From Kiritimatiellota bacterium (GTDB lineage: Bacteria > Verrucomicrobiota > Kiritimatiellia > JAAZAB01): a DNA stretch of 15,009 bases. Under the pieces are notes generated by a model that saw nothing but the letters and a program-made list of their open reading frames with translations, was not told the DNA's origin and ran no database searches. The stretch lies in contig VSJD01000252.1 of NCBI GenBank assembly GCA_008636095.1, positions 1 through 15,009 of the forward strand, in the 5' to 3' direction. The position numbers and the translations under genes were made by a program. Every line of letters begins with the position of its first letter. The stretch's first letter is position 1. Shown in pieces: positions 1 to 9,839 of the stretch.

Positions 1-159
1 ATCCAGTTCCTCGACCGGCTGAAACGACCGGTGGAACCAAGCGAAGCTTCCGAGGCAGGCCAACGGCAGAACGCGCCGGCCGCGGCGAGCGAACCGGCGG
101 CACCGGCGGTAACAGCGCCTGGCGAAGAAAAAGGCGACGACGATAATTTGCCGTTTTAG
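1..159 (+). CDS. ssb: Single-stranded DNA-binding protein, C-terminal end (5' partial)
   Basis: This is the last 52 codons of a gene that starts outside the window. The visible protein opens with IQFLDRLKRP, which resembles the final strand of an SSB OB fold. A Pro/Ala/Glu-rich disordered linker follows, and the protein ends in DDDNLPF, close to the acidic DDDIPF-type tip of bacterial SSB. In known SSBs the tip docks replication and repair partners, while the OB fold, not visible here, binds ssDNA. The downstream rpsR and rplI fit the common rpsF-ssb-rpsR-rplI order, so rpsF is probably just upstream (inference). An unrelated protein with an acidic tail is possible but unlikely given the context. 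Confidence 0.88.
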   Translation: MQFLDRLKRPVEPSEASEAGQRQNAPAAASEPAAPAVTAPGEEKGDDDNLPF

Positions 160-308
160 TTTTAGAAGATTGTGTTCGGTGTTCAGTGTTCTGGAATGGA
201 TAATGCGGATCGGCGGCATTTCGAAAGATATTCACGGACGCCTCCAATACATTTTTCATGCCGCTGAGCCGAACACCGAACACTGAACACTGAAAGAAGG
301 AGGTTAGC
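160..308 (+). repeat. ssb-rpsR intergenic region with nested inverted repeat
   Basis: The gap holds a perfect 13-base inverted repeat: GTGTTCAGTGTTC at 179-191 pairs with GAACACTGAACAC at 278-290. Both arms are built from a 6-7 base unit (GTTCGGT/GTTCAGT), so the pairing can slip by one unit. Inside, GCGGCAT at 213-219 pairs with ATGCCGC at 258-264. The right arm ends six bases before the rpsR Shine-Dalgarno sequence. The structure could act in the mRNA or be a mobile palindromic repeat. The sequence does not decide between these. Confidence 0.6.
297..303 (+). promoter_or_regulatory. Strong Shine-Dalgarno sequence of rpsR
   Basis: AAGGAGG lies five bases before the GTG at 309-311. It is the strongest ribosome binding site in the window and supports GTG as the rpsR start. 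Confidence 0.8.
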
Positions 309-560
309 GTGAAGAAGAGCAAGAAAATCATTCGCAAAAGGGAACCCCGGGAAAGTTTTGGCTTCTTTTCGGAAGAAAAACGATGCCGGTATCTGGAAGG
401 TATTCGCCGCATTGACTATAAGGATGCCGAACTGTTGAAAAAATTCATGACCGAGCACGGCAAAATCATGCCCAGTCGCCTTACGGGCACAACGACCAAA
501 CAGCAACGGCAACTGAAAAACGCGATCCGCCGGGCGCGGATCATGGGATTTGTTCGATAG
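309..560 (+). CDS. rpsR: Small ribosomal subunit protein bS18
   Basis: The 83-residue protein has the length and basic composition of bS18, which binds 16S rRNA with bS6 on the platform of the small subunit. Family-typical stretches are [37 protein letters not shown] and the C-terminal [11 protein letters not shown]. The start is GTG, chosen because of the Shine-Dalgarno match at 297-303 and because the protein begins with a basic MKKSKK head. It lies between ssb and rplI, its usual neighbours, with 16 bases to the rplI start. It is preceded by a large inverted repeat that could influence its translation. Identification is secure. Confidence 0.97.
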   Translation: MKKSKKIIRKREPRESFGFFSEEKRCRYLEGIRRIDYKDAELLKKFMTEHGKIMPSRLTGTTTKQQRQLKNAIRRARIMGFVR

Positions 561-576
561 AAAGGCCGGGGAACAT

Positions 577-1026
577 ATGGCGCTAGAATTGATTCTGATG
601 GCAGACGTTGAAGGACTGGGCCTGGAAGGCCAGACGGTAAAGGTGACCGAGGGCTATGCCCGCAATTATCTCCTGCCCCGCAAATTGGCAGCGAGCATCA
701 GTCATGCCGCTTTAAAACGCCTGGAGAAAAACCGGCTGGAGCGCGAGAGCCGCCAGCAGAAAGATCGCGCGGCAGCCCAGGCGCTGGCCCTGGCCCTCGA
801 ACAGGTTTCCTGCACCATTCAGGTGAAGGTGGGCGAAAACGACAAGCTCTTCGGGTCGGTCAATGCCAACGACATCGCCAACACGCTCAAGGCACAGAAA
901 ATCGAGCTCGATCGGCGTAAAATCCACTTGGCAGAACCCATTCGCGAACTGGGTGTTTACACAGTCAAGGTCAAATTGCATCCCGAGGTCGAGGCATCGC
1001 TGAAAGTCTGGGTAGTTGGAGAATAA
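577..1026 (+). CDS. rplI: Large ribosomal subunit protein bL9
   Basis: bL9 is a two-domain protein at the base of the L1 stalk that binds 23S rRNA. The 149 residues match the normal length. The N-terminal domain carries DVEGLGLEGQTVKV and GYARNYLLPRKLA (about residues 9-40). A long charged connecting helix spans about 41-75. The C-terminal domain contains DKLFGSVNANDIA and a closing KLHPEVEASLKVWVV. An in-frame ATG at 550 lies inside rpsR and would add nine unlike residues, so the ATG at 577 is preferred; a weak GAAAGG lies upstream. The stop falls four bases before the dnaB ATG, so the genes are probably co-transcribed. Confidence 0.96.
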   Translation: MALELILMADVEGLGLEGQTVKVTEGYARNYLLPRKLAASISHAALKRLEKNRLERESRQQKDRAAAQALALALEQVSCTIQVKVGENDKLFGSVNANDIANTLKAQKIELDRRKIHLAEPIRELGVYTVKVKLHPEVEASLKVWVVGE

Positions 1027-1030
1027 CATC

Positions 1031-2496
<1,466 letters not shown>

Positions 2497-2500
<4 letters not shown>

Positions 2501-4875
2501 GGTTTCCCCGGGTCTGCCGCTTGATAGCAATCGGCTGGTTGCTCCTGCCGACGGTACTCCACGCCGCCGCCGTAATCCGCGAGGTCAAGGTGGTCTCGCG
2601 CAGTCTCGCGCTCCAGGACGAGGCTTTTGTGTTTGCCTATCTCAGCGTCCACACCAACGACGTGGTGGATCAGCGCCGCATCTCCCGCGATGTGAAGACC
2701 CTGCTGGGCACGGAGCGTTTTTCCTTCGTGGATTCCGAACTCACGCCCGTGCCGGACCGGTCGGACGCTTTCGACCTAACCTACGTGGTTGAGCCGCGGC
2801 CGCGACTGGAAAAGCCCGTGATCGTGAACGGCGCGGAAGCCATGGGCGAAAAAAAGGTCCGCCAGTGGCTGGAGCTGGAAGTCGGCGATTTTGTGGATGA
2901 CGCCGTCATGAGCCTGCAGTCGCGCAAGGTGCTCGCCGAGTATCACCAGCGTTATTATCACGACGCCACCCTGGCGTGGGTAATTGACGTGAATAAATCC
3001 AATGGGTTTGCCAATGTCACCGCAACCGTCAAGGAGGGGGAACGGGCCAGCCTGCGGAAGGTGTATTTCACCGGCAACACCTATGTGCCCCCCAGTCCGT
3101 GGCAACGCATGATCTCAGGGCTCAAGCACCAGTCGGCCATCTCGGAGCAATCGGTGCCGCCCGACGTTTTGGAGGAGGTGCTCAAGCCGCGGCTCTGGAA
3201 CATCTTTTCGTTTTTCACCAAGCGCGGCGCCTATAATCCGGACGACCTTAACGCCGATCGCAACCTGTTACGCGCAATCTACCAGAACCGGGGATACCTG
3301 GATGCCCGGGTCGGCGAGCCGCAGGTACGCGCCTATGCCCGCGACAAGCTGGAAGCCACCTACCCCATCGAGGAAGGCAACCAGTACCGGATCGGCGCGA
3401 TCAGCCTGCGCGGTATTACGTTATTCCCTGAATCTAACCTGTGGTCTCTGGTAAAGCTCAAGACCGGCGCCATTGCCTCCATGGGCAAGATCCAGAAAAC
3501 GGCGGATGACCTGCGCGATTATTACCAGAGCCGCGGCTACATGCGCGCCGCGGTCAAGCCGCTCCTCAAGCCCCAGCTCGCCGGGGCCATCGTAGACATC
3601 CAATTTGACGTCACGGAAAGCAGTCTGGTCAATATTCGCTATATTGATATCCGCGGCAACACCCGCACCCAGGACAAAGTCATCCGACGCGAGCTGCTGA
3701 TCTATCCGGGCGAGGTGTATAACCAGGTGGGCATCCGCCGCAGTGAAGCTATTTTGCGCAATTTGGGCTTTTTTGAGACCGTCAGCGGCTATCCCCGCGA
3801 AACGCTGGAACCCGCCCAGGACGACATCGTGTTCGAGGTGGAGGAAAAGCGCACGGGACAGTTCATGGTCGGCGCCGGATATTCCAGTGTTGACGACCTG
3901 ATGGGCTTCATCGAGCTATCCCAGGGTAACTTCGACCTTCTTAATTGGCCGAGTTTCACGGGTGCCGGTCAAAAGCTGCGCTTGCGCGCCCAGGTCGGAA
4001 CCCAGCGCCAGGATTACGAGATTTCGTTCGTTGAACCCTGGTTCCTCGACCGCAAGCTGTCACTGGGCGTTGATTTTTACGACCGCAACCGCAATAACCT
4101 GAGCGATTATTACGATGAACAGCGCATCGGCACGGCCGTAACGCTGGGCAAACCACTGAAAGGGTTCTTCCAACGGGTGAACCTGACCTATCGTCTCGAA
4201 CAGATCGATATTTACGATGTGCCCACGAATGCCGTGCCGATTTTTCAAGACAACGTCGGCAAGTGGAACGATAGTTCCATGAAGCTGAGCTTCGTCCATG
4301 ACACCCGTGACAATGTATTTATCCCGACGCGCGGAACGAAGATTAACCTGTCCGGACGTCTTTCCGGCGGCCCACTGGGATTCGACGTGGATGTGTACGG
4401 CTTTGAAGGTGAAGGCGTCGCCTATCTTCCCGTCGTGTTCGACCACGTCCTGAGCCTGCGCGGCTGGGCGCAGACGGTGCAGGAATACGGGAACGACCAG
4501 GACGTGCATATTTTTGACCGGATTTTCATGGGCGGTCCGCGGACCCTGCGCGGATTCAAATATCTCTATGTGTCCCCCTACGACCAGGGCCAGCCCATTG
4601 GCGGCAAGTCGGGAGCACTGGGCCAGATCGAATACACGATTCCCGTGTATAAGAACATCCTGCGGTTTGCCACGTTTTATGATATCGGCAATGTTTGGCT
4701 TGATGCATTCGACTTCAATCTGTTAGAGTATTGCTCGGATATCGGTGTTGGGCTACGATTGGATATCCCCGGTTTCCCGATCCGCGTGGATTACGCCTGG
4801 CCGTTGCAAATCAGCGGCGAAGATATCCAACGTACGTCCGCCCGGTTTAATTTCTGGATGGGGTATGGATTCTGA
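2497..4875 (+). CDS. bamA: Outer membrane protein assembly factor BamA (Omp85 family)
   Basis: BamA is the central pore of the BAM complex, folding beta-barrel proteins into the outer membrane. The 792-residue precursor begins with a signal peptide (about 1-24, ending LHAAA). Five POTRA domains follow, at about 25-95, 97-185, 186-297, 298-379 and 380-455; the last carries IRYIDIRGNTRTQDKVIRRE and LRNLGFFE. The barrel spans about 456-792. The conserved loop-6 motif GGPRTLRGF is at 679-687, with Arg685 as the key Arg. The protein ends in an aromatic residue (WMGYGF), as expected for the BAM signal. GGAAAGGGA lies just before the ATG, which overlaps the dnaB stop by four bases. ompH and lpxD follow, the classic bamA-skp-lpxD order. 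Confidence 0.96.
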
Positions 4876-4890
4876 AACAAGCCGAAGACC

Positions 4891-4966
4891 GAAATTAGAA
4901 ATTTGAAATTAGCGAAGAAAGATTCCGATTCCGGCTAATTTCTATTTTCTGATTTCAAGTTTCAGC
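4891..4966. repeat. AT-rich inverted repeat between bamA and ompH
   Basis: GAAATTAGC at 4905-4913 pairs perfectly with GCTAATTTC at 4934-4942. The flanks continue the pairing imperfectly: 4891-4904 is built of GAAATTAGAAATTT-like units and 4943-4966 of the complementary TTTCTGATTTCAAGTTTC-like units. The segment is much richer in A+T than the neighbouring genes. It is not followed by a T tract at the right place, so it is not a clear terminator. It may be a member of a dispersed intergenic repeat family. Confidence 0.5.
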
Positions 4967-5015
4967 ATCCTTAAACTCTTGAACATTTAAACCATTAAAC
5001 AGGGATTTGGCACAC

Positions 5016-5645
5016 ATGAACATGCGATCATTGTCACTGCTCACAACGGCTGGTCTATGCCTGGCATTAGCTACCGCGCTGAACGCGGCCGAGCCCGCAA
5101 TGGCCTTTGTTTCCATGGAACGCCTGTTCGACGACTATTACAAGACCAAAGCCGCCAATGTCCAGCTAAAGGCCCGTTTTGAATCCGTGGACGTACCCCG
5201 TCGCGAACTGATGAACCAGGTCAAAACGCTTAAAACCGAAGTCGAAAAGTTAGGCGCCGAGGCCCGCGATAAATCGCTCAGCGATGCCGAGCGCGATAAG
5301 AAACGAACGGCGGCGGAAGATAAGTTTGCTCTGTTCCGGGATGCCGAGACCAAGCTGGCGGAATTTGACAATACCTACAAAAAGCAGTTCGGCGAACAGA
5401 TGAAACAATCCCAACAACAGCTGGTCGGTGAAATCCGTGCCGTCATCGGGGCCTACGTCAAGGAACACGGCATCCGGATTGTCTTCGACAGCTCCGGCAA
5501 GACCCTGAACAGCGTGGAATCCGTGGTTTATTACGACCCGGCGTTTGACATCACCGAACCCATCCTGGCCATCCTAAACAAGAACGCAGCCGAACCGGAA
5601 GCCAATAAAACAACAGGAACCAACTCAATAAAGAAGACGCCATGA
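5016..5645 (+). CDS. ompH: Periplasmic OmpH/Skp-family outer membrane protein chaperone
   Basis: Skp/OmpH proteins form trimers with long coiled-coil tentacles that hold unfolded outer-membrane proteins in the periplasm. The 209-residue precursor has a signal peptide (about 1-25, ending [10 protein letters not shown]). A short beta strand [16 protein letters not shown] follows, then a long charged helical region (about 50-145) rich in Lys, Glu and Ala without Pro. The strand motif [12 protein letters not shown] and a tail related to [11 protein letters not shown] close the protein, as in the family. AGGGA at 5001-5005 supports the ATG at 5016; a second ATG two codons later is possible. The stop overlaps lpxD by ATGA, and position between bamA and lpxD is the usual one. 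Confidence 0.9.
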   Translation: MNMRSLSLLTTAGLCLALATALNAAEPAMAFVSMERLFDDYYKTKAANVQLKARFESVDVPRRELMNQVKTLKTEVEKLGAEARDKSLSDAERDKKRTAAEDKFALFRDAETKLAEFDNTYKKQFGEQMKQSQQQLVGEIRAVIGAYVKEHGIRIVFDSSGKTLNSVESVVYYDPAFDITEPILAILNKNAAEPEANKTTGTNSIKKTP

Positions 5646-6709
5646 CACTAACGGTTGAAGAAATTGCCCGTCGCCTAGATGGGCGCCTTGAAGGTAATGC
5701 CCAGGCAGAGATCTCGCGGCTGGCCGGCATCCGTGAGGCGGAGCCGGGCGATCTGACGTTCGTGGCCACGCCGCATTACGCGGGCGCGGCCGCGACCACA
5801 CGCGCCACGGCCGTAATCGTGAACGAGGACTGGAATCGCCCGTGTTCGGCAATCCTGATCCGGGTCAAGAGCGCGGACAAGGCTTTCGCCGACGCCGCCC
5901 AATGGTTTGCGCCGCCGCCGATTTCGTTCGCGCCATCCCTTCATCCCACGGCCATCGTGGCCCCTGACGCCAAGCTTGGCCAAGACGTTTACCTGGGGCC
6001 TTATTGCATCATCGAACCTGGCGTAACCATCGGCGATCGCTGTGTACTTTGCGGCCATTGTTACGTCGGCCACGGCACGGTCATCGGCGACGACTGCAAG
6101 CTGTATCCGCACGTTTCCATCCGGGAATACGCCCGCATCGGTAGTCGCGTCATTATTCACAACGGCACGGTCATTGGAAGCGACGGATTCGGCTACGTGC
6201 AGGAAGGTGCGGTCCGCAAGAAAATCCCACAGATTGGCATCGTTGTGATCGGCAACGACGTTGAAATCGGCGCCAATGTCACCATTGACCGCGCCCGGTT
6301 TGGTCAGACTCGTATCGGCAATGGCGTTAAAATGGACAACCTGATCCAGATCGCCCACAATGTTGTTATTGGCGACAACTGCGTGATCGTCGCCCAGGCC
6401 GGCATTTCCGGCAGTACGATGATCGGCGAACGGACGATTATCGCCGGCCAGGTCGGCATCGTCGGCCACCTGGTAATTGGTTCGGATATCATCGTGGCGG
6501 CGCAGGCCGGCGTGACCAAGGATGTCCCCTCGGGCACGTTTGTCCTCGGGTCCCCAGCCATGCCATATGAAAAGTTCACCAAGATGCACGCCCACCTGAT
6601 GCGCCTGCCGGAGCTTAAGGATAAATTGGTGGCAATTGACAAGCGCCTTGAAAAACTGGAACAGGCCAAGCCCGCAGAGCCGCCATCTACCCCACCGGCG
6701 AGTAAGTGA
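5642..6709 (+). CDS. lpxD: UDP-3-O-(3-hydroxyacyl)glucosamine N-acyltransferase LpxD
   Basis: LpxD is the cytoplasmic trimeric acyltransferase that adds the second, N-linked hydroxyacyl chain of lipid A, using acyl-ACP. The 355 residues match the family. The N-terminal uridine-binding domain (about 1-100) includes the [18 protein letters not shown] segment. A left-handed beta helix of hexapeptide repeats (about 105-300, many IG/VIG units) follows, then a C-terminal helix and a Pro-rich tail. IGSDGFGY is at 178-185. The catalytic His lies in [10 protein letters not shown] at residue 239, the same number as in E. coli. It overlaps ompH by four bases, suggesting translational coupling. It shows that the organism makes lipid A. 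Confidence 0.96.
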   Translation: MTLTVEEIARRLDGRLEGNAQAEISRLAGIREAEPGDLTFVATPHYAGAAATTRATAVIVNEDWNRPCSAILIRVKSADKAFADAAQWFAPPPISFAPSLHPTAIVAPDAKLGQDVYLGPYCIIEPGVTIGDRCVLCGHCYVGHGTVIGDDCKLYPHVSIREYARIGSRVIIHNGTVIGSDGFGYVQEGAVRKKIPQIGIVVIGNDVEIGANVTIDRARFGQTRIGNGVKMDNLIQIAHNVVIGDNCVIVAQAGISGSTMIGERTIIAGQVGIVGHLVIGSDIIVAAQAGVTKDVPSGTFVLGSPAMPYEKFTKMHAHLMRLPELKDKLVAIDKRLEKLEQAKPAEPPSTPPASK

Positions 6710-6933
6710 GGTACCGCGCACCATTGCCGATCTGCTGAATCCGGATCAAACGTCGCACGTGGCGGCAGAGCATGGTAGGCATGCGCCGCTTCGTCCCTGA
6801 TCCAAGAATGACACTGCCGTGCATCCTGCGGAATCACCACTCGAATTCTGCTTCCAATATCCACGAACGGGCGATAGAATAGCTCCCGTCGTCATATCGC
6901 CCCATGAGTGCATGCCCATATTTTTTTTTCGGG
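6710..6933. other. lpxD to TPR-gene intergenic region
   Basis: I see no gene, clear promoter or hairpin in this stretch of about 200 bases. It contains a run of nine T at 6921-6929, between two in-frame candidate starts of the next gene. The opposite strand is open for part of its length, but the peptide is not recognisable. Confidence 0.4.
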
Positions 6934-9501
6934 ATGGCCACCGCCCGATATCGTCCTGCCCGTCTGCTTATACAGGCCGGCTTACTGATAGCTACAACCC
7001 TGCTTGCTACAATACTGTGGCCTACAACTCTGTTGTCGGCCACACCAGCGGCAACAGCCGCGCCGCCCTCCCAAACTTCCGACCTGCTCGCCGATAGCCG
7101 CACCGCATTGGAAGATGAATTGTATGACGTCGCCTATGCGAAACTGACGCAGTACCTGCAGAAGGCCACCACGCCCGAAGAGCGCCGCGAGGGTATTCTT
7201 ATGCTGGCCCAGACTCTGTATGGTCAGAAACGATACCAGGACATGCTTCAACTGTTGGAGCAAAACAGGAAGCTGGCCGATGGTTCGTCACAAGCGGATG
7301 CGTTTGAATTCTGGCTGGCCATGGCCAACTTTGAAAAAGAACGCTGGGCCCAGGTTGTGGTCGCCTGCCGCTTGCTGGACCAGCAGTATCCGCAATCACA
7401 ATACCGTTCCCGGGCCCTCCGCCTGCAGGCCTGGTCACTGGTCAAACAGGGTGAAACTAACGCGGCCGTGGCGTGTTTTGCGCGCTTTGCGGATCTATAC
7501 GAAAACACGCCGGAAGGCCCGGCTAACCGCCTGGACTGGGCCGAGACGCTCATTAACGCTGGCAGGATCAATGCGGCCCGCGAAGTGCTGGAACACATGC
7601 CAAGCACGAATCCGGAAACGCGTGTGGGCCAGGAACATCTGAGCATGCTGGGCCGCATCTACCTGAATGAACGCGCCTGGAACAAGGCCCGCACCGCCTA
7701 TACCCCCCTGGCCAACCTGCGCAATGTCCCCGACGAATACCGCGCCATGGCACTCCTTTCGCTGACCGAGATCGCCGCAGCTCAAACCAATCTGGTCGAA
7801 GCCCTTAGCCTGCTGGATCGAGGCATCGAACAGCTCTCCGATCCCACCTTAAAAGGGATCTGCAATCTGCGTAAAGGCAAACTGCTTCTGAAAATGGATA
7901 AGCCGGAGGAGGGCATCGCTCTCGTCCGCAGCTTCGTGGTCGCCCAGTCCACCAACACGCTGGCCCGTGAAGTCCAGTTGGAATTGGCCCAGACCCTGCT
8001 GGACAAGGGACTCTCCGACAAGGCCCTGCGTGACTTTCAAAATTACCTGGAAACATTTTCCGACCCTGCGGGCACGGCGCGCGCCCAGCAGGGCAAAGGC
8101 CGGGCATTGTTCAACCTCGGCCGCTTCAACGAGGCTACGCTGGCCTTTGAAAAAGCTTGCGAGGGGGAACCGAACCCGTTGGAAAAGGCCCGCAACCGCC
8201 TGTACGTTGGCGATGCACACGTGGCCGCCGGCCAGTACAAGCTGGCGATCGAATCATATGCACGCGTTCAAACGCAATGGCCTGAAACCCTGCTGGCCGA
8301 TCAGGCCGAATTCCAGGTCGCCGAGTGTTGGGCCAGGCTGGACGAACCCGCACGCGCCAAAACGCTTTTCTGGGATCTGGCGGATAAGGATCCCGACAGC
8401 GAACTAACGCCCGCGGCCCTCTTGCGCATCGCCGACATCGAGTTCCTGCAAGGGCACGCGGGCACCGCGCGCACCCTGTATACAGACATCAGCCGCACGT
8501 ATCCCAATCCCACCCGGGCCCGCGCACTCCATGGACTGGGCCTGATTGAATATTGCGCGGACCGATTCGGCACGGCACTGAATTATTTTGAACAGGCTCA
8601 TAGCGCCTGCCCTACCGGCGACGTGGCTGATCGCGCCCTGTACCTGGGCGCCTGGTGCCGATTCCGGCTGGGCCAGGACGAACAGGCCGTGACCGCCTTT
8701 CGGGCTTTTGTCGAGCGCTATCCCTATTCCGCCTGGGCGCCGGACGCGCTGTTCTGGGTGAGTGAATATGAATACAACCATGGCCGCTACGGCCAGGCGG
8801 AAACCGGATTTCTGACAACGGCGCGACGGTATCCCAAGGGGACGATCGCCGACGCCGCGCTGTTCTGGGCGGGCCGCGCGGCGCTGATGCAGAACGAGTT
8901 CCGCCGCGCCAATAATCATTTCACCCTGCTCATCAAGGAATATCCCGCCAGCTCGAAGCGTCCGGAAGCTCGTTATTACCAGGCCGCCGCGCTGTGCGAA
9001 CTGGGTGAATTCACTGCCGCCATTCTGATCTTCAATGACCTGATCAAGCAGTTCCCGGACCACGAGTTGAACGAGACCGCCTGGTTTCGAAAGGGAGACT
9101 GTCAGTTTACGATCGGCACGGAAGATCCCAAGCGGTATGATGAAGCGCTGTTCTCCTACCAGACCATCCTTGACCGGCCGGCCATCACACCTACGGCCCG
9201 CATGCAGGCCGAATACAAAATCGGCCGTTGCCTGGAAAAAACGGGCCGCATACCGGACGCTTTTGAGCATTACATGAACGGGGTGTATCTCTATTACAAA
9301 ACATCCGATCACCTGCCGGAAGATTCTGTCTGGTTCACACGCGCTGCGTTCCAGGCCGCCGCGTTGAAGGAAGCTGAAAAAAGCTGGCGCAAGGCAGCCG
9401 CCATCTACCAGCGCATCGTGGATGCGGACGTGCCCTCCAGCACCGAGGCTTTAGCGCGCATCAATCGCCTGCGCACGGAACACTGGTTGTTTTTTTATTG
9501 A
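6934..9501 (+). CDS. Periplasmic or outer-membrane TPR-repeat protein
   Basis: The product is about 855 residues of helical TPR pairs after a signal peptide. A basic head MATARYRPAR and a hydrophobic stretch (about 11-35, LLIQAGLLIATTLLATILW) precede an Ala/Pro-rich cleavage region. Repeats are clearest in the middle and end, for example GKGRALFNLGRFNEATLAFEK, LYLGAWCRFRLGQDEQAVTAF and YYQAAALCELGEFTAAILIF. Many show the A/G-x3-F/Y spacing and P-x-S/T ends like YPKG or YPAS, as in BamD and YbgF/CpoB proteins. The ATG at 6934 gives a normal signal peptide; an ATG at 6904 would add ten odd residues (ending YFFFG). Neither has a good Shine-Dalgarno sequence. Its position ahead of TolQ/TolR-like genes suggests a scaffold in an envelope system (inference). 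Confidence 0.85.
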   Translation: MATARYRPARLLIQAGLLIATTLLATILWPTTLLSATPAATAAPPSQTSDLLADSRTALEDELYDVAYAKLTQYLQKATTPEERREGILMLAQTLYGQKRYQDMLQLLEQNRKLADGSSQADAFEFWLAMANFEKERWAQVVVACRLLDQQYPQSQYRSRALRLQAWSLVKQGETNAAVACFARFADLYENTPEGPANRLDWAETLINAGRINAAREVLEHMPSTNPETRVGQEHLSMLGRIYLNERAWNKARTAYTPLANLRNVPDEYRAMALLSLTEIAAAQTNLVEALSLLDRGIEQLSDPTLKGICNLRKGKLLLKMDKPEEGIALVRSFVVAQSTNTLAREVQLELAQTLLDKGLSDKALRDFQNYLETFSDPAGTARAQQGKGRALFNLGRFNEATLAFEKACEGEPNPLEKARNRLYVGDAHVAAGQYKLAIESYARVQTQWPETLLADQAEFQVAECWARLDEPARAKTLFWDLADKDPDSELTPAALLRIADIEFLQGHAGTARTLYTDISRTYPNPTRARALHGLGLIEYCADRFGTALNYFEQAHSACPTGDVADRALYLGAWCRFRLGQDEQAVTAFRAFVERYPYSAWAPDALFWVSEYEYNHGRYGQAETGFLTTARRYPKGTIADAALFWAGRAALMQNEFRRANNHFTLLIKEYPASSKRPEARYYQAAALCELGEFTAAILIFNDLIKQFPDHELNETAWFRKGDCQFTIGTEDPKRYDEALFSYQTILDRPAITPTARMQAEYKIGRCLEKTGRIPDAFEHYMNGVYLYYKTSDHLPEDSVWFTRAAFQAAALKEAEKSWRKAAAIYQRIVDADVPSSTEALARINRLRTEHWLFFY

Positions 9502-9839
9502 AATTAGACCGATAGTGCCTTAAGTAATTGAAAGGCAACTAACAACACAACAATCAACACTGCTGATTTACGCGATAGCGTTGACACCGTGTGTCGAATT
9601 CGGTTTCCCGCTTGCGGGATTCGGAAAAGCAAGGCAATCCCGCTTCAGAGCGGGACAAGGCTTGGGCTGGATGTGGGTGCGCCGGGCGTAGCGCTATACT
9701 TATGTATGCGCAAGCCCGGAAAACTCGCAGACGGCCCAAGATCGCCGCAGCCTTTTCCGAACCGAATTCGATGCACTATCAGGAGATGAACATCAAATTT
9801 GGATTGCGGGCATAGCCCGCGTTAAAAAGGATGGTAATT
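9502..9839. repeat. Palindrome-rich intergenic element before the TolQ-like gene
   Basis: This 338-base gap has no recognisable gene. Outer arms GATAGTGC (9511-9518) and GCACTATC (9773-9780) are complementary. Longer arms lie at 9594-9605 and 9760-9771 (TCGAATTCGGTT against its complement), and their pairing resumes at 9622-9629 with 9752-9759. Three GC-rich hairpins are embedded: TCCCGC/GCGGGA at 9606-9619, TCCCGCT/AGCGGGA at 9638-9655 and GCGGGC/GCCCGC at 9806-9820. The last ends seven bases before the ribosome binding site of the next gene. The layout resembles a non-autonomous miniature element carrying smaller palindromes. Confidence 0.55.
9827..9831 (+). promoter_or_regulatory. Ribosome binding site of the TolQ-like gene
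   Basis: AAGGA lies eight bases before the ATG at 9840. An earlier in-frame ATG at 9831 overlaps this site, so 9840 is the better start. Confidence 0.65.

Noticed and set aside
1016..1030. Earlier TTG start for dnaB
   Set aside because: It would overlap rplI and covers the Shine-Dalgarno-like GGAG that serves the ATG at 1031.
5675..6724. Long open frame on the - strand across lpxD (about 349 codons)
   Set aside because: It lies opposite a clear lpxD with all family motifs and has a composition typical of antisense frames in GC-rich genes.
6710..6864. Possible transposase remnant on the - strand between lpxD and the TPR gene
   Set aside because: A short stretch with WIRDEAAHAYHA faintly recalls REP-type transposases, but no catalytic motif or full domain can be seen.
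8404..9312. Long open frame on the - strand across the TPR gene (about 302 codons)
   Set aside because: It shows no recognisable domain and lies opposite continuous TPR coding.
9581..9700. Promoter with TTGACA at 9581-9586 or TATACT at 9695-9700
   Set aside because: Neither box has a matching partner at 16-18 bases.
9806..9820. Intrinsic terminator before the TolQ-like gene
   Set aside because: The stem is short and is followed by an A run rather than T, and it sits directly before the ribosome binding site.
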